Shown: positions 8,788 through 17,527, counted from the first letter of the stretch. The stretch: DNA of 64,000 nucleotides from Sphingomonas sp. QA11 (GCF_028473665.1 NZ_CP098774.1:4459501-4523500), one strand, 5' to 3'. The notes: generated by a model from the sequence alone, not told the origin. Numbers and translations are program-made.

Positions 8788-10068
8788 TCAGGGCGTCAGG
8801 CGGGATGTGGCGGCGTATCGCAACGCCAACCTGCCCGTGTCGGATCGAGGATATCTGCCGGGTCCCCATGCCCAATCGGCCCGTGTCAGCAGATCATCCA
8901 GTTCCGCCGCCGGCCATTTCAGTTCCTGGTGCGGCCAGTCAGCCTGACGGCCGCGATAGGCAGCCAGGAAGTCGGTCGCCTTGCGCAGGCCCCGCCCCTT
9001 GTCGTCGGCATAGTTCCAGAGGTCCAGCCCGAGACAGCCGGCCATTTCAGCGACGTCGTACGCCGGTTCGAGCGCGTAGATAGAATAGTGGAAGCTGCGG
9101 GTTCGCGTCAGCTCGGCGGGAAGAGACCCCGAGGGATCGAACTGCGTGGCGATCCGGCGGCCGGGGAATTCAACGATCGCCTTACGGGCAACGGCCGGGC
9201 GGCGGGCGAACAGGGCATATTGCGTCAATTGTGCGTCGAACCATATGCCGTGATTGTTCTTCGCCGCCTGCTCCTCGCGCCCCGTCGGGCTGCCAAGCAT
9301 CCAGTCGACATAGCGGCCGAACCAGATTTCGAGCGCTTTCACCTCGGCATCGCCGAGCGCACCGGACGGGCCGATCAGGCCCACCGCGTCAATCACCGAC
9401 TGGAAGGCGTTGGTGTCCAGCACTCCCTCGGCGCGGCCATTTTCGCGGCCCGGCACGGCCTGGGCGAAGGTTGCATTGGGGTTCATCGCGGTGGCGGGAT
9501 CAAGGAACCAGGTGCGGACGATCTGCGCGGTCTTGTCGGCATATTTGCGCTCGCCGCCGTAGAAATACGCCAGCGACAGGGTTTCGGCATCGGCACTCAT
9601 CCTGCCGATCGCCGTGCGGTCATAGGATGCGGTGTCGCGCTGCGGATTCACCTCGCCATCGCGGCGCACATAGGGACCCGAGGCGCTGGCCGGATCTGGC
9701 CACCAATAGGGCGCGATGCTGAGATAGTCGTGGCGGTCGCCGGACAGGGGAAGGGTCGTCTTATCCATGACTGATCCCGGCTTGTGCCGGAGCGCCGCCT
9801 CGGCGCGCTCAATGAGGACGGCATAGGCCCGCGCCACCGCAGGGTCGCTGTCGCGGACGGCCTTGATCCTGTTGAGCTGATCCGGCTTGAGATAGAAGGT
9901 CCGGCGACCGTCGAACGCCGGTGCATATCCTTCCTCCGCGGCGCACCGTGATGGCGTCGCTGGTGGGCGCAGTGAAGAATCCGCCGTTGCCAAGGCTGGC
10001 CCCGCAGCGGTTAGACCGAAACAAACAAGCAGGACAGCCGCGATGCTGCGATCGGCCCGGTCCTTCAT
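8788..10068 (-). CDS. Secreted alginate-lyase-fold polysaccharide lyase (PF05426; PL5/PL38-like)
   Basis: 426 aa with a signal peptide (hydrophobic segment to about Ala26). The alpha/alpha-barrel of the alginate lyase superfamily is recognisable from YLSIAPYWWPDP (about 110) and from the active-site motif NNHGIWFDAQ, with Asn271, Asn272 and His273. These enzymes cleave uronate polymers by beta-elimination, leaving a 4,5-unsaturated uronyl end, which is what the neighbouring GH105 would remove. The exact polymer (alginate, glucuronan or other) cannot be told from sequence. Start Met at 10068 follows GGGAGAGGAAG. The promoter region (10114-10184) carries both operator types of the locus. Probably exported to the periplasm. 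Confidence 0.82.
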   Translation of the reverse strand: MKDRADRSIAAVLLVCFGLTAAGPALATADSSLRPPATPSRCAAEEGYAPAFDGRRTFYLKPDQLNRIKAVRDSDPAVARAYAVLIERAEAALRHKPGSVMDKTTLPLSGDRHDYLSIAPYWWPDPASASGPYVRRDGEVNPQRDTASYDRTAIGRMSADAETLSLAYFYGGERKYADKTAQIVRTWFLDPATAMNPNATFAQAVPGRENGRAEGVLDTNAFQSVIDAVGLIGPSGALGDAEVKALEIWFGRYVDWMLGSPTGREEQAAKNNHGIWFDAQLTQYALFARRPAVARKAIVEFPGRRIATQFDPSGSLPAELTRTRSFHYSIYALEPAYDVAEMAGCLGLDLWNYADDKGRGLRKATDFLAAYRGRQADWPHQELKWPAAELDDLLTRADWAWGPGRYPRSDTGRLALRYAATSRLTP

Positions 10069-10113
10069 CTTCCTCTCCCGTTGGTCGCAAGGCACGATCT
10101 AGATTCGATCGGC

Positions 10114-10127
10114 TGCTACCGGTGTCA
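10114..10127 (-). promoter_or_regulatory. LacI-type operator-like site, TGACACCGGTARCA class
   Basis: On the minus strand this reads TGACACCGGTAGCA, an imperfect palindrome around CCGG, about 46 bases before the lyase start. It is identical to the site at 17578-17591 and one base different from 13354-13367. Its place just downstream of a -35-like TTGACA fits a repressor site over the transcription start. Confidence 0.6.
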
Positions 10128-10164
10128 TGACTGGCAAGGATGTTCTCATCTTCGCCTGGCAGCT

Positions 10165-10184
10165 TGTCAATAGTTGTATGACAA
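10165..10184 (-). promoter_or_regulatory. FadR-type operator plus -35 element of the lyase promoter
   Basis: On the minus strand TTGTCATACAA (10184-10174) is followed after 3 bases by TTGACA (10170-10165). The 11-mer matches the TnGTnnnACnA half-spaced palindrome known for the FadR subfamily of GntR regulators. The same 11-mer occurs at the other two control regions of the locus, so the GntR gene at 16661 is the likely binder. It overlaps the end of the upstream gene, giving the lyase its own internal promoter. Confidence 0.68.
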
Positions 10185-12038
10185 CGACCAGCCGAGCCGG
10201 ATGGGGCCCGCCCGCGGGACCGCCGTTCTCGCGCACCGTATGACAGTACGGAAGGCGCCGGTCGGGGCCTGATACGCCTGGCCTGGAGCAGGAATGCCCG
10301 TGCACTCGCCGACACCGCTGACGTTGAAGCTGCGAACCTCTCCCCGATTGAAGCTGATCGCCGTCAGGCCTGAAGGCGTCGCGCCGTCCGAGAATGTCGC
10401 GAATTCCATGTCGATCCGCGCGATCCGTGCCCTGTTCCCGCCGGTCACGACATCATTGCGGGTGATCCTGCCCGGCGCGAAGACATAGCGCGTCTCGATC
10501 GCGAGCCGATCGTCGCGGCGTGCGTCGCTCGCCCCGATCAGGTCGAGCGCATCCTGGCGCCACCGCACCTCGGTTACCGCACCGAGCCGTGTCACCGTGA
10601 CATGCCTGAACCAGGCCAGCGGCATCAGGACACTGCCGTCCGTCAGGGTGATGCGCGGCACGAGGTTGGGATAGCGCGCATCGGCCGAGCCCTGCAGCAT
10701 GCCGGGCGAGAAGGGGACCGGGTAATAAGCGTTGTTCATGTGCTGTCCGGCAGCACCGTTGATGATCGGCAGGCCGATCACGTGCCCGCGGTCGCGGACC
10801 GTGACGAGCGCGCGGTCGTAATCCCCGCGCGCGAACCAGGTGGTCGTCGACGCGGGCAGGCCACCGAGCCAGCGCGCATAGTCGGACGAGGGCGCCGTGT
10901 CGCGATAGCCGAGATCGTTCCAGATCGCATCGGTATAGATATATTGCCGGGCAAGGCTCAGATTCTCGCCGAAGATCCGGTGCTTGCCGCGATAAGTGTC
11001 GGTTCGCCGGCCCTGGCCCCACATGTCGACCGAGCCGGTTGCCGGATCAACCCAGAAATCCATATACCGCGCCGCGATCCGCGACGAGAACGCATAGGCC
11101 ATGCGCTGCTCGACCGGGCCCAGCAGCTTGAACCGGGCGGCGGCCGTCAGCACCTCAAGAAAGGCCGTCTCGCCATAGGCACCGATGCTCCGGCCATATT
11201 CGAAGCCTTCGCCGCGCAGGTTGAAGCGCGGCAGCATCAGGTCGACCGAGCGCCGCAGCCATGTCTTCACCTCGGGCGTCGGCTCCATCCCGGCCTCGAC
11301 GAGGCGTTGGGCGATCTCGCCGATCAGGAGCACGCTGTAGCGGTCGAATCGCCCCTCCCCTTCGGTCTCGTCGGCAAAACCATAATGACCGGAATAGCGA
11401 CGGTAATGATCGAGCATCTTCGCGAGCAATGCCTCGCTCGCGCCTGCATCCTCCCAGCCCATCAGGAAACGGAGCCGGGCGATGCTGAAAGCGACGCCGT
11501 AATAATTGTTGGGCAGATTGATGAGCGTGAGGTCCGGCCGGACGAAGCGCCGCCAGTCGAGATCTGTCCGCAGCCGTGCCAGAGTCGCCGGGCGCACAGC
11601 GCGATCAAGCACCCCCGCGTCCTTCAGATGGTGGAGCGCCGAGATATAATAATAGATGCCCCAGCTGTCGTTCGGGTCACCGACGGTGAGGTCAGCGATA
11701 TCGGCGTAGTCGACAAGCCGCTGGTCGAGGCGCGGATCGCCGCGCGGCAGATCAAGCACATGATAGGTCATCGCGGCGGCGATCTTGCCGGGCAGGAACT
11801 TGTCGCCGCTTTCGAAAACCCGCACGCCACCCAGGGTCATATCGCGGCGCTCGCGCAGCAACTGCCCCAGCAACCCTTCCAGCTGGGGCATCAACCGCTG
11901 CTTCACGGTCTGATGCATCGGCGGCGCGACCGCATAGATCGGCCCGCGCGGCTGGTCGGCCCAGCGATTGCGCACGGCGGGCTCACCCGATGCGACGAGG
12001 AGCGGTACCGCGAGCAACACGGCCAGACTGGTTTTCAC
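10167..12038 (-). CDS. Secreted 623-aa protein of the uronate locus, unassigned; candidate polysaccharide lyase
   Basis: Signal peptide at residues 1-18, then an alpha-helical region rich in W, Y and G motifs (SWGIYYYISALHH, NLPNNYYGVAFSIARL, GFEYGRSIGAYGE), then a beta-rich C-terminal third (QHMNNAYYPVPFSPG onward). An alpha/alpha-toroid followed by beta-sandwich is the shape of several polysaccharide lyase families such as PL8 and heparinases, and the NN/H/Y-rich motifs would suit beta-elimination, but I cannot place it in a named family. It begins with GTG, and that GTGA overlaps the stop of the GH105 gene by 4 bases, so translation is coupled. Context says it acts on the same uronate polymer. 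Function is inferred only. Confidence 0.6.
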   Translation of the reverse strand: MKTSLAVLLAVPLLVASGEPAVRNRWADQPRGPIYAVAPPMHQTVKQRLMPQLEGLLGQLLRERRDMTLGGVRVFESGDKFLPGKIAAAMTYHVLDLPRGDPRLDQRLVDYADIADLTVGDPNDSWGIYYYISALHHLKDAGVLDRAVRPATLARLRTDLDWRRFVRPDLTLINLPNNYYGVAFSIARLRFLMGWEDAGASEALLAKMLDHYRRYSGHYGFADETEGEGRFDRYSVLLIGEIAQRLVEAGMEPTPEVKTWLRRSVDLMLPRFNLRGEGFEYGRSIGAYGETAFLEVLTAAARFKLLGPVEQRMAYAFSSRIAARYMDFWVDPATGSVDMWGQGRRTDTYRGKHRIFGENLSLARQYIYTDAIWNDLGYRDTAPSSDYARWLGGLPASTTTWFARGDYDRALVTVRDRGHVIGLPIINGAAGQHMNNAYYPVPFSPGMLQGSADARYPNLVPRITLTDGSVLMPLAWFRHVTVTRLGAVTEVRWRQDALDLIGASDARRDDRLAIETRYVFAPGRITRNDVVTGGNRARIARIDMEFATFSDGATPSGLTAISFNRGEVRSFNVSGVGECTGIPAPGQAYQAPTGAFRTVIRCARTAVPRAGPIRLGWSLSYNY

Positions 12039-13189
12039 CGGCGTACCTTGTGCCGCGCCAGATCGTACATCGCACTTCCCGCCAGCAGGAAGGCGCCCGC
12101 GCCATAGAATTGGGTCTCGCCTTGGGCAACCGAATCGGGCCGGTCGCTGACCTGCTGAACCCAGCCGAGCATGCCGTCGGGCTGGACCGCGCGTTGCAGC
12201 GCCGCCCAGCCGCGGATGACAGCGGGACGATAGGTGGCTGCGTCGAGCAGACCCGCCTCAATGCCCCAGGCAAGAGCATAGACGAAAAAGGCGGTGCCGC
12301 TCGATTCGGGCTGGGTCTTCGGGCCGTCATCGAGCAGCGACGGCGCCCAATAGCCGTCCGGCTTCTGGATCGCCACGGCCCGCGCCGCCATCTCGCGGAA
12401 CAGCCGGACATAGTAAGCGCGCATCGGATCGGCCCGGTCGAGCTGCGGGATGATCCGCGCGAGGCCGCCCATCACCCACCCATTGCCCCGGCTCCAGAAC
12501 AGCTTGCGGCCCGCCGCATCGCGCTGCTCGAAGAAGCGGCTGTCGCGGAAGAACAGGTGATCCGCGGGGTCGTAGAGATAGTCCCTGGTGGCGCCATATT
12601 CCTCATGTGCGAATGCGGCGTAGCGTTTGTCACCCGTCGACCGGGAGATCGCCAACAGGCTTGGCGGGGCCATGAACAGGGCATCGCACCAGCACCACCG
12701 GGTTGTGCAGGTCGGGTCGCCGGGCGCAAGCGGGGGCGTGAAACGCAGGTCGTTTGTTGGGCGATTGGCCAGAATATGATCGAAATAGCCGATCATCGGC
12801 TTGACCGCCGCCTGCCCCGCGCCGTGCCGCGATGCCCATAACCACGCCTGGGCGATGAGCTGGTCATCGGCATGGAACGGCCGGTCTCCCAGGCGCCAGC
12901 CGGCATTCTTCCCGATCTCCATGATCGCGGCGGCGTAGCGCGGATCGCGGGTCCGGTCGGCAAGCTCGGTCAGCCCCACCCAGAAGGTCGCCTGCTGCCA
13001 GCCGCGCGGATCGTGCGTGCTCTGGCTGGCCGAGGGCATCCGGTCGAAACTGTCACGGTGCGCGAGCTGCCAGTCGGCGACCCGGCGTGTCGCGGCCAGG
13101 ATATCGGCGTGACGCGGCATGGCAACGTCGATGGCGGCTGGCGCGGCGAGCACGACAGCGCTTGCCGCAACGGGAAGGATCACGACCAT
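12035..13189 (-). CDS. GH105/GH88-type unsaturated uronyl hydrolase
   Basis: 384 aa with an N-terminal hydrophobic export signal (about 1-22). The family removes the 4,5-unsaturated uronic acid left at the non-reducing end by polysaccharide lyases, by hydration of the double bond. Visible landmarks of the (alpha/alpha)6 barrel: FHADDQLIAQAW (about 110), WCDALFMAPP with the probable catalytic Asp169, KLFWSRGNGWVMGG (about 230) and ESSGTAFFVYALAWG near 290. YteR/YesR-like GH105 is the closest type I recall. First gene of the minus operon and overlapping the next gene by 4 bases. The start at 13189 follows GGGAGAAAACC. Exact sugar specificity unknown. Confidence 0.85.
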   Translation of the reverse strand: MVVILPVAASAVVLAAPAAIDVAMPRHADILAATRRVADWQLAHRDSFDRMPSASQSTHDPRGWQQATFWVGLTELADRTRDPRYAAAIMEIGKNAGWRLGDRPFHADDQLIAQAWLWASRHGAGQAAVKPMIGYFDHILANRPTNDLRFTPPLAPGDPTCTTRWCWCDALFMAPPSLLAISRSTGDKRYAAFAHEEYGATRDYLYDPADHLFFRDSRFFEQRDAAGRKLFWSRGNGWVMGGLARIIPQLDRADPMRAYYVRLFREMAARAVAIQKPDGYWAPSLLDDGPKTQPESSGTAFFVYALAWGIEAGLLDAATYRPAVIRGWAALQRAVQPDGMLGWVQQVSDRPDSVAQGETQFYGAGAFLLAGSAMYDLARHKVRR

Positions 13190-13353
13190 GGTTTTCTCCC
13201 AGATACCCGGATCATTGGTGACCTGAAGGGCGGTGGGGGGCTAGCAAGGGTGATGGCGCGCCGGTCTCCCGCCCGCAGGGCGCGGCATCCGGCCGTTTTC
13301 GCCGTTTAGTCCGAACCAGCATCCTTGCTTCCCCTTTTCCCGCCCCGGTTTTC

Positions 13354-13416
13354 TGACACCGGTAACAGAATCATCTTTCCTTTTTTTGCAGCCCTGTCAA
13401 TGAAGTTGTATGACAA
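13354..13416. promoter_or_regulatory. Divergent control region with both operator types, between the GH105 and manD operons
   Basis: Read toward GH105: TTGTCATACAA (13416-13406), 5 bases, TTGACA (13400-13395), then TGTTACCGGTGTCA (13367-13354), the reverse complement of TGACACCGGTAACA. The order FadR-type operator, -35, CCGG palindrome is the same as at the other two control regions. manD starts 26 bases past the TTGTATGACAA on the other side, so one region can serve both arms. The plus-strand promoter elements for manD are not obvious. Confidence 0.65.
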
Positions 13417-13441
13417 GTATCGTGGGAGCGAGAGGAACCTG

Positions 13442-14653
13442 ATGCCGAAGATCACAGATGCGCGTGTTATCGTGAGTTGCCCCGGGCGTAATTTCGTGAC
13501 GCTGAAGATCGAGACAGAAGAGGGGGTGTACGGCCTTGGCGACGCGACGCTGAACGGTCGGGAGCTGAGCGTTGCGAGCTATCTGGAGGATCATGTGGTG
13601 CCGTGCCTGATCGGGCGGGATGCGCACCGGATCGAGGATGTGTGGCAGTTCCTGTACAAGGGGGCGTATTGGCGGCGGGGTCCGGTGACGATGTCGGCGA
13701 TTGCCGCGGTGGATACGGCGCTGTGGGACATCAAGGGCAAGATCGCGGGGCTGCCGGTCTATCAGCTTCTCGGCGGGGCGAGCCGTGAAGGCGTGATGGT
13801 GTACGGCCATGCCAATGGCGCGACGATCGAGGAGACGATCGACAACGCGCTTCATTACCAGTCGCTCGGCTACAAGGCGATCAGGCTCCAGTCCGGCGTG
13901 CCGGGCCTTGCCTCGACCTATGGGGTGTCGAAGGATCGCTATTTCTACGAGCCGGCCGATGCCGATCTGCCGACCGAGAATGCCTGGTCGAGCGAGAAGT
14001 ATCTGCGTTCGGTGCCGCCGCTGTTCGAGAAGGCGCGCGAGGCGCTTGGCTGGGACGTTCACCTGCTGCACGACATCCACCACCGGCTGACCCCGATCGA
14101 GGCTGGTCGGCTGGGCAAGGACCTCGAGCAATACCGGCCCTTCTGGCTCGAGGATGCGACGCCGGCGGAGAACCAGGCGAACTTCCGCCTGATCCGCCAG
14201 CACACCACCACGCCGCTGGCCGTGGGCGAGATCTTCAACTCGATCTGGGACTGCAAGCAGCTGATCGAGGAGCAGCTGATCGACTATATCCGGGCGACCG
14301 TGGTCCATGCCGGGGGCATCACCCATCTGCGCCGGATCGCAAGCTTCGCGGACCTGCACAATGTCCGCACCGGCTGCCATGGCGCGACCGACCTGTCGCC
14401 GGTGTGCATGGCGGCGGCGCTTCATTTCGACCTGTCGGTGCCGAACTTCGGGGTTCAGGAATATATGCGCCACACCGACGAGACCGATGCGGTGTTCCCG
14501 CACGCCTGTAGCTTCGACAACGGCCTGATGCACCCGGGCGACAAGCCCGGCCTCGGCGTTGAGCTCGATGAGATCCTCGCCGCGAAATACGAATATAGCC
14601 GCGCCTATCTCCCGGTGAACCGTCTCGAAGACGGCACCATGACCAACTGGTGA
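13442..14653 (+). CDS. manD: D-mannonate dehydratase (enolase superfamily, ManD)
   Basis: 403 aa. Cytosolic Mg-dependent enzyme of the glucuronate pathway: D-mannonate to 2-keto-3-deoxy-D-gluconate. The N-terminal capping domain begins ITDARVIVSCPGRNFVTLKI; the barrel carries the expected residues one position later than I recall for the Novosphingobium enzyme: Arg148 and Tyr160 as base pair, Asp211 and His213 (HDIHH), Glu237 (WLED) and Glu263 (VGEIF). The open frame extends upstream, but Met at 13442 after AGAGGAACCT matches the family start. It is followed by kduI after 66 bases. No uronate isomerase, mannonate oxidoreductase, KDG kinase or aldolase is in the window, so these must be elsewhere. 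Confidence 0.93.
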   Translation: MPKITDARVIVSCPGRNFVTLKIETEEGVYGLGDATLNGRELSVASYLEDHVVPCLIGRDAHRIEDVWQFLYKGAYWRRGPVTMSAIAAVDTALWDIKGKIAGLPVYQLLGGASREGVMVYGHANGATIEETIDNALHYQSLGYKAIRLQSGVPGLASTYGVSKDRYFYEPADADLPTENAWSSEKYLRSVPPLFEKAREALGWDVHLLHDIHHRLTPIEAGRLGKDLEQYRPFWLEDATPAENQANFRLIRQHTTTPLAVGEIFNSIWDCKQLIEEQLIDYIRATVVHAGGITHLRRIASFADLHNVRTGCHGATDLSPVCMAAALHFDLSVPNFGVQEYMRHTDETDAVFPHACSFDNGLMHPGDKPGLGVELDEILAAKYEYSRAYLPVNRLEDGTMTNW

Positions 14654-14719
14654 GGAATCGCCACGAACGCCGACCCCTTGCCTGCCGCGACCACACCCCT
14701 TTCACCACGAGGAAACAGC

Positions 14720-15559
14720 ATGTTCGACCGGACCTATTACGCGACGCATCCTGACATGATGGAGTGCGTGTCGAACGACGAGTTGCGGGACCGGTATCTG
14801 ATCGAGGGGTTGTTCCGGGCAGGGGAATGCGTGCTGAACTACACCCATGCCGACCGGTTCGTGATCGGCGGGGTCGAGGTGGCCGATGCGCCTGTGAGGC
14901 TGCCCGACCAGACCGAGCCGGCTTCCGCCATGGGACATCCGTTCCTTGAGCGGCGCGAGCTGGCGATCGTCAATGTCGGCAGGGCGGACGGCGTGGTGGT
15001 GGTCGACGGTGAGAGCTTCGCGCTCGGCAACAAGGACTGCCTCTATGTCACCATGGGGGCGAAGGACGTTACCTTCTCCGGCACGGGTGCGCGCTTCTAC
15101 CTCGCCTCCTGCCCGGCGCATAAGGGCTTCACCACACGCAAGCTCTCGATCGCCGATGCCAATGCGCTTGAACGCGGCAGCCTCGAGGAATCCAACGAGC
15201 GCACCATCTTCCAGCTCGTTATCCCCGGCGTGTGCGACTCGGCCCAGCTCGTCATGGGCCTCACCGTGCTCAAGCCGGGCAGCGTGTGGAACACCATGCC
15301 GCCCCATGTCCACGAACGCCGCAGCGAGATCTATTTCTACTTCGACCTCGACGGCCCCAATGACCGCGTCATGCACTTCATGGGCGAAGGCGACGCCATG
15401 CGCCACATCGTCGTCGCCAACGAACAATCGGTGATCAGCCCGCCATGGTCGATCCATATGGGATCAGGCACCAAAGCCTATGCCTTCATCTGGGCCATGG
15501 CCGGCGAAAACCAGGATTATACCGACATGAACGTCCTCGATATCTGCCAGCTGCAATAG
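14720..15559 (+). CDS. kduI: 5-keto-4-deoxyuronate isomerase (KduI)
   Basis: 279 aa cupin enzyme that converts 5-keto-4-deoxyuronate, formed spontaneously from unsaturated uronate, to 3-deoxy-glycero-2,5-hexodiulosonate. Zinc ligands are visible: His196, His198 and Glu203 in HVHERRSE and His246 in WSIHMGSG, at or within one residue of the E. coli numbering I recall. Start Met at 14720 follows ACGAGGAAACAGC; an upstream in-frame extension has no support. Its presence shows that the locus handles lyase products rather than only saturated uronates. KduD, the next enzyme, is not in the window. Confidence 0.95.
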   Translation: MFDRTYYATHPDMMECVSNDELRDRYLIEGLFRAGECVLNYTHADRFVIGGVEVADAPVRLPDQTEPASAMGHPFLERRELAIVNVGRADGVVVVDGESFALGNKDCLYVTMGAKDVTFSGTGARFYLASCPAHKGFTTRKLSIADANALERGSLEESNERTIFQLVIPGVCDSAQLVMGLTVLKPGSVWNTMPPHVHERRSEIYFYFDLDGPNDRVMHFMGEGDAMRHIVVANEQSVISPPWSIHMGSGTKAYAFIWAMAGENQDYTDMNVLDICQLQ

Positions 15560-15600
15560 CGGCGCGGGAAGCAATCGAAAGACAATCGCAGGAGGGCGTG

Positions 15601-16545
15601 ATGAGGACCATATCGACCATGGCGGCGCTTCTGGCGCTGACCGCGACAGGCACACTGGCGGCGCAGGACAACCCGAAGAGCCCGCATCCGCTTACGGCCA
15701 CGTCAGTGCTGCCACCGCCTTCCGCGACGGATCGCGAGCGCCGCGCCGCGGTCACGCCGGCCCCCTATCGCTATGACGACATCCTCTGGGAGAATGACCG
15801 CATCGCCCACCGCCTCTACGGGCGGGCGCTCGAAGCGGTCGAACCGCCATCGGGATCGGGCATCGATGTCTGGGCGAAGAATGTGCGATGGCCCTTCATG
15901 GACCGGCAGCTCCGCACCACCCGCCAGCATGACTATCAGGGCGAAGGCCTCGACTTCTACAATGTCCGCGGCGGGCGCGGCGCCGGCGGACTGGGCATCT
16001 GGTTCGATAACAAATTGTGGGTGTCGCGCAATTACGCCCGGTCCCGGATCCTGAAGAACGAACCGGACGTCGCATCGTTCGAGATCCAATATGATCCCTG
16101 GCCGGTCGATGTAGCGCGCAAGGTATGGGAGACCCGCAGCTTTACCCTGCCAGCGGGCACCAACTTCACGCGTATGGTGTCGACCCTCAACTCGGACCGG
16201 CCGGGCTCCCTCATCGTCGGCATCGGGATCAGCAAGCGCCCCACCAGCGAGACGAAGCTCGGTACGTTCACCGCCGATAAGACGACCGGCCGGGTTTCCT
16301 GGTGGGGGCCGTCCGACCCGGCCGACGGCACGATGGCGGTCGCGCTCATGGTCGATCCAAAGACACTGGTCGGCATGACAGAGGATTATGACAATTACCT
16401 GGTGCTGGTGCGTGTCCAGCCGGGCATGCCCTTCGTCTATTATATGGGTGCGGCATGGGACAAGGGACTGGATTTCCACAACCAGGCCGAATGGGATCGC
16501 TATGTCGCCGAACAGAAGCCGGATTTTGACACAGCGCATCGATAA
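15601..16545 (+). CDS. DUF4861-family exported protein
   Basis: 314 aa with a signal peptide (about 1-20, cut near AQD). The body has the features I associate with DUF4861: PYRYDDILWENDRIAHR near residue 60, then DFYNVRGGRGAGGLG, and a beta-rich remainder with WDKG near the end. Members are often found beside GH88/GH105 and KduI genes in uronate loci; no activity is firmly known to me. The tract ILWENDRIAHRLYG suggests a carbohydrate-acting beta-sandwich. It follows kduI by 41 bases with a clear GGAGGG at 15591-15596, so it belongs to the manD operon. Confidence 0.78.
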   Translation: MRTISTMAALLALTATGTLAAQDNPKSPHPLTATSVLPPPSATDRERRAAVTPAPYRYDDILWENDRIAHRLYGRALEAVEPPSGSGIDVWAKNVRWPFMDRQLRTTRQHDYQGEGLDFYNVRGGRGAGGLGIWFDNKLWVSRNYARSRILKNEPDVASFEIQYDPWPVDVARKVWETRSFTLPAGTNFTRMVSTLNSDRPGSLIVGIGISKRPTSETKLGTFTADKTTGRVSWWGPSDPADGTMAVALMVDPKTLVGMTEDYDNYLVLVRVQPGMPFVYYMGAAWDKGLDFHNQAEWDRYVAEQKPDFDTAHR

Positions 16546-16597
16546 TCTCTGGCCGCGCTGTCCCCTTTCGTATCTTGGCCCCGGCTCGCATGTTACT

Positions 16598-16616
16598 CCG
16601 ATATCGGGAACCGATA
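16598..16616 (+). promoter_or_regulatory. Two overlapping palindromes upstream of the GntR regulator
   Basis: CCGATATCGG (16598-16607) is a perfect palindrome and overlaps TATCGG-GAA-CCGATA (16602-16616), a perfect inverted repeat. They end 44 bases before the regulator's ATG. They do not match the TTGTCATACAA operators, so a different factor, or a separate promoter for the regulator, may be involved. Confidence 0.4.
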
Positions 16617-16660
16617 CTGTGGCGGATGATCTGTACCCCGCCCTCTGCTAGAGACATGGC

Positions 16661-17380
16661 ATGACCACCAAAGCCGCATCGCTTGCCGACGACCTGGTAA
16701 AACAATTCGAACGTCGCATCGACGCCGGTGACATGCCACCCGGCTCGCGCTTCCCCACCGAAAAGGCGATTACTGACAGTTTCGGCGTCAGCCGCACGGT
16801 CGTGCGCGAGGCCTTTGCCCGGCTCGCCGCGCGGGGATTGCTTGAATCCAGGCGCGGTTCCGGCGCCTATGTCGCCGAAAGCGCGCGGTATCAGGCATTC
16901 CAGGTCACGCCGGAAGAAATGGGCGGCATGGACGATGTCCTGAAGCTGCTCGAAATGCGCATGGCGCTCGAAACCGAGATTGCTGGCCTCGCCGCCAGCC
17001 GTCGAACCGACGACGACCTGGCCGAGATGCGCCAATGGCTCGAGCGGATGCGGGCCAGCAGCGATATCGACGAGGCGGTCGCCGCCGACATGGCGTTCCA
17101 TCGCGCGATCGCCACAGCCTCCTGCAACGAATATTATCTCCGCTTCATGGATTTTCTCGGCATTCGCCTCGTGCCGCCCCGCCGGCTTTTCCTGAGGGAT
17201 CGCGCCGATACCGAGCACCGTGCCTATGCCCGGGAAATCTACCGCGATCATGAGGCAATCCTGCTTGCCATCACCGCGCAGGACGCCGGCCGGGCGCGAC
17301 TGGCCGCGCGGCGCCATATGAAGAAGAGCCTGGAGCGACACCGCCGGGTGCACCTCGTGGCGAAGCAGGAACACCCGTAA
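16661..17380 (+). CDS. GntR-family regulator, FadR subfamily (FCD domain)
   Basis: 239 aa. N-terminal winged helix-turn-helix (about 8-75: PPGSRFPTEKAITDSFGVSRTVVREA, then GLLESRRGSGAYV) and an all-helical C-terminal FCD ligand domain (about 95-225) with the expected DMAFHRAIA and the late HRAYAREIYRDHEAIL helix. FCD regulators of uronate genes are repressors released by sugar acids. Four nearby copies of TTGTCATACAA match the subfamily's operator rule, two of them directly downstream of this gene and ahead of the TonB receptor, so it most likely controls this locus. It has its own upstream palindrome (16598-16616). Effector unknown; a KDG, mannonate or glucuronate-type compound is likely. 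Confidence 0.9.
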   Translation: MTTKAASLADDLVKQFERRIDAGDMPPGSRFPTEKAITDSFGVSRTVVREAFARLAARGLLESRRGSGAYVAESARYQAFQVTPEEMGGMDDVLKLLEMRMALETEIAGLAASRRTDDDLAEMRQWLERMRASSDIDEAVAADMAFHRAIATASCNEYYLRFMDFLGIRLVPPRRLFLRDRADTEHRAYAREIYRDHEAILLAITAQDAGRARLAARRHMKKSLERHRRVHLVAKQEHP

Positions 17381-17495
17381 CAGGTCGCGCGCGTTCGCCC
17401 GGGGCCTCGGCGACCCATTCCCGCCAGCCGTCGATGCACGCCGTTCATCTTCGAACCAGACACCGGAGGGGGCAGTTCCCGGCGCGCAAGTTAAT

Positions 17496-17527
17496 TTGTC
17501 ATACAAGTTTTCAGACTTGTCATACAA
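17496..17527 (+). promoter_or_regulatory. Tandem FadR-type operators TTGTCATACAA x2 upstream of the TonB receptor
   Basis: Two exact copies of TTGTCATACAA at 17496-17506 and 17517-17527, 21 bases apart (two helical turns), so two dimers could bind on one face. A -35-like TTGACA follows at 17543-17548. Both copies fit TnGTnnnACnA. This is the densest operator cluster in the window. Confidence 0.75.
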
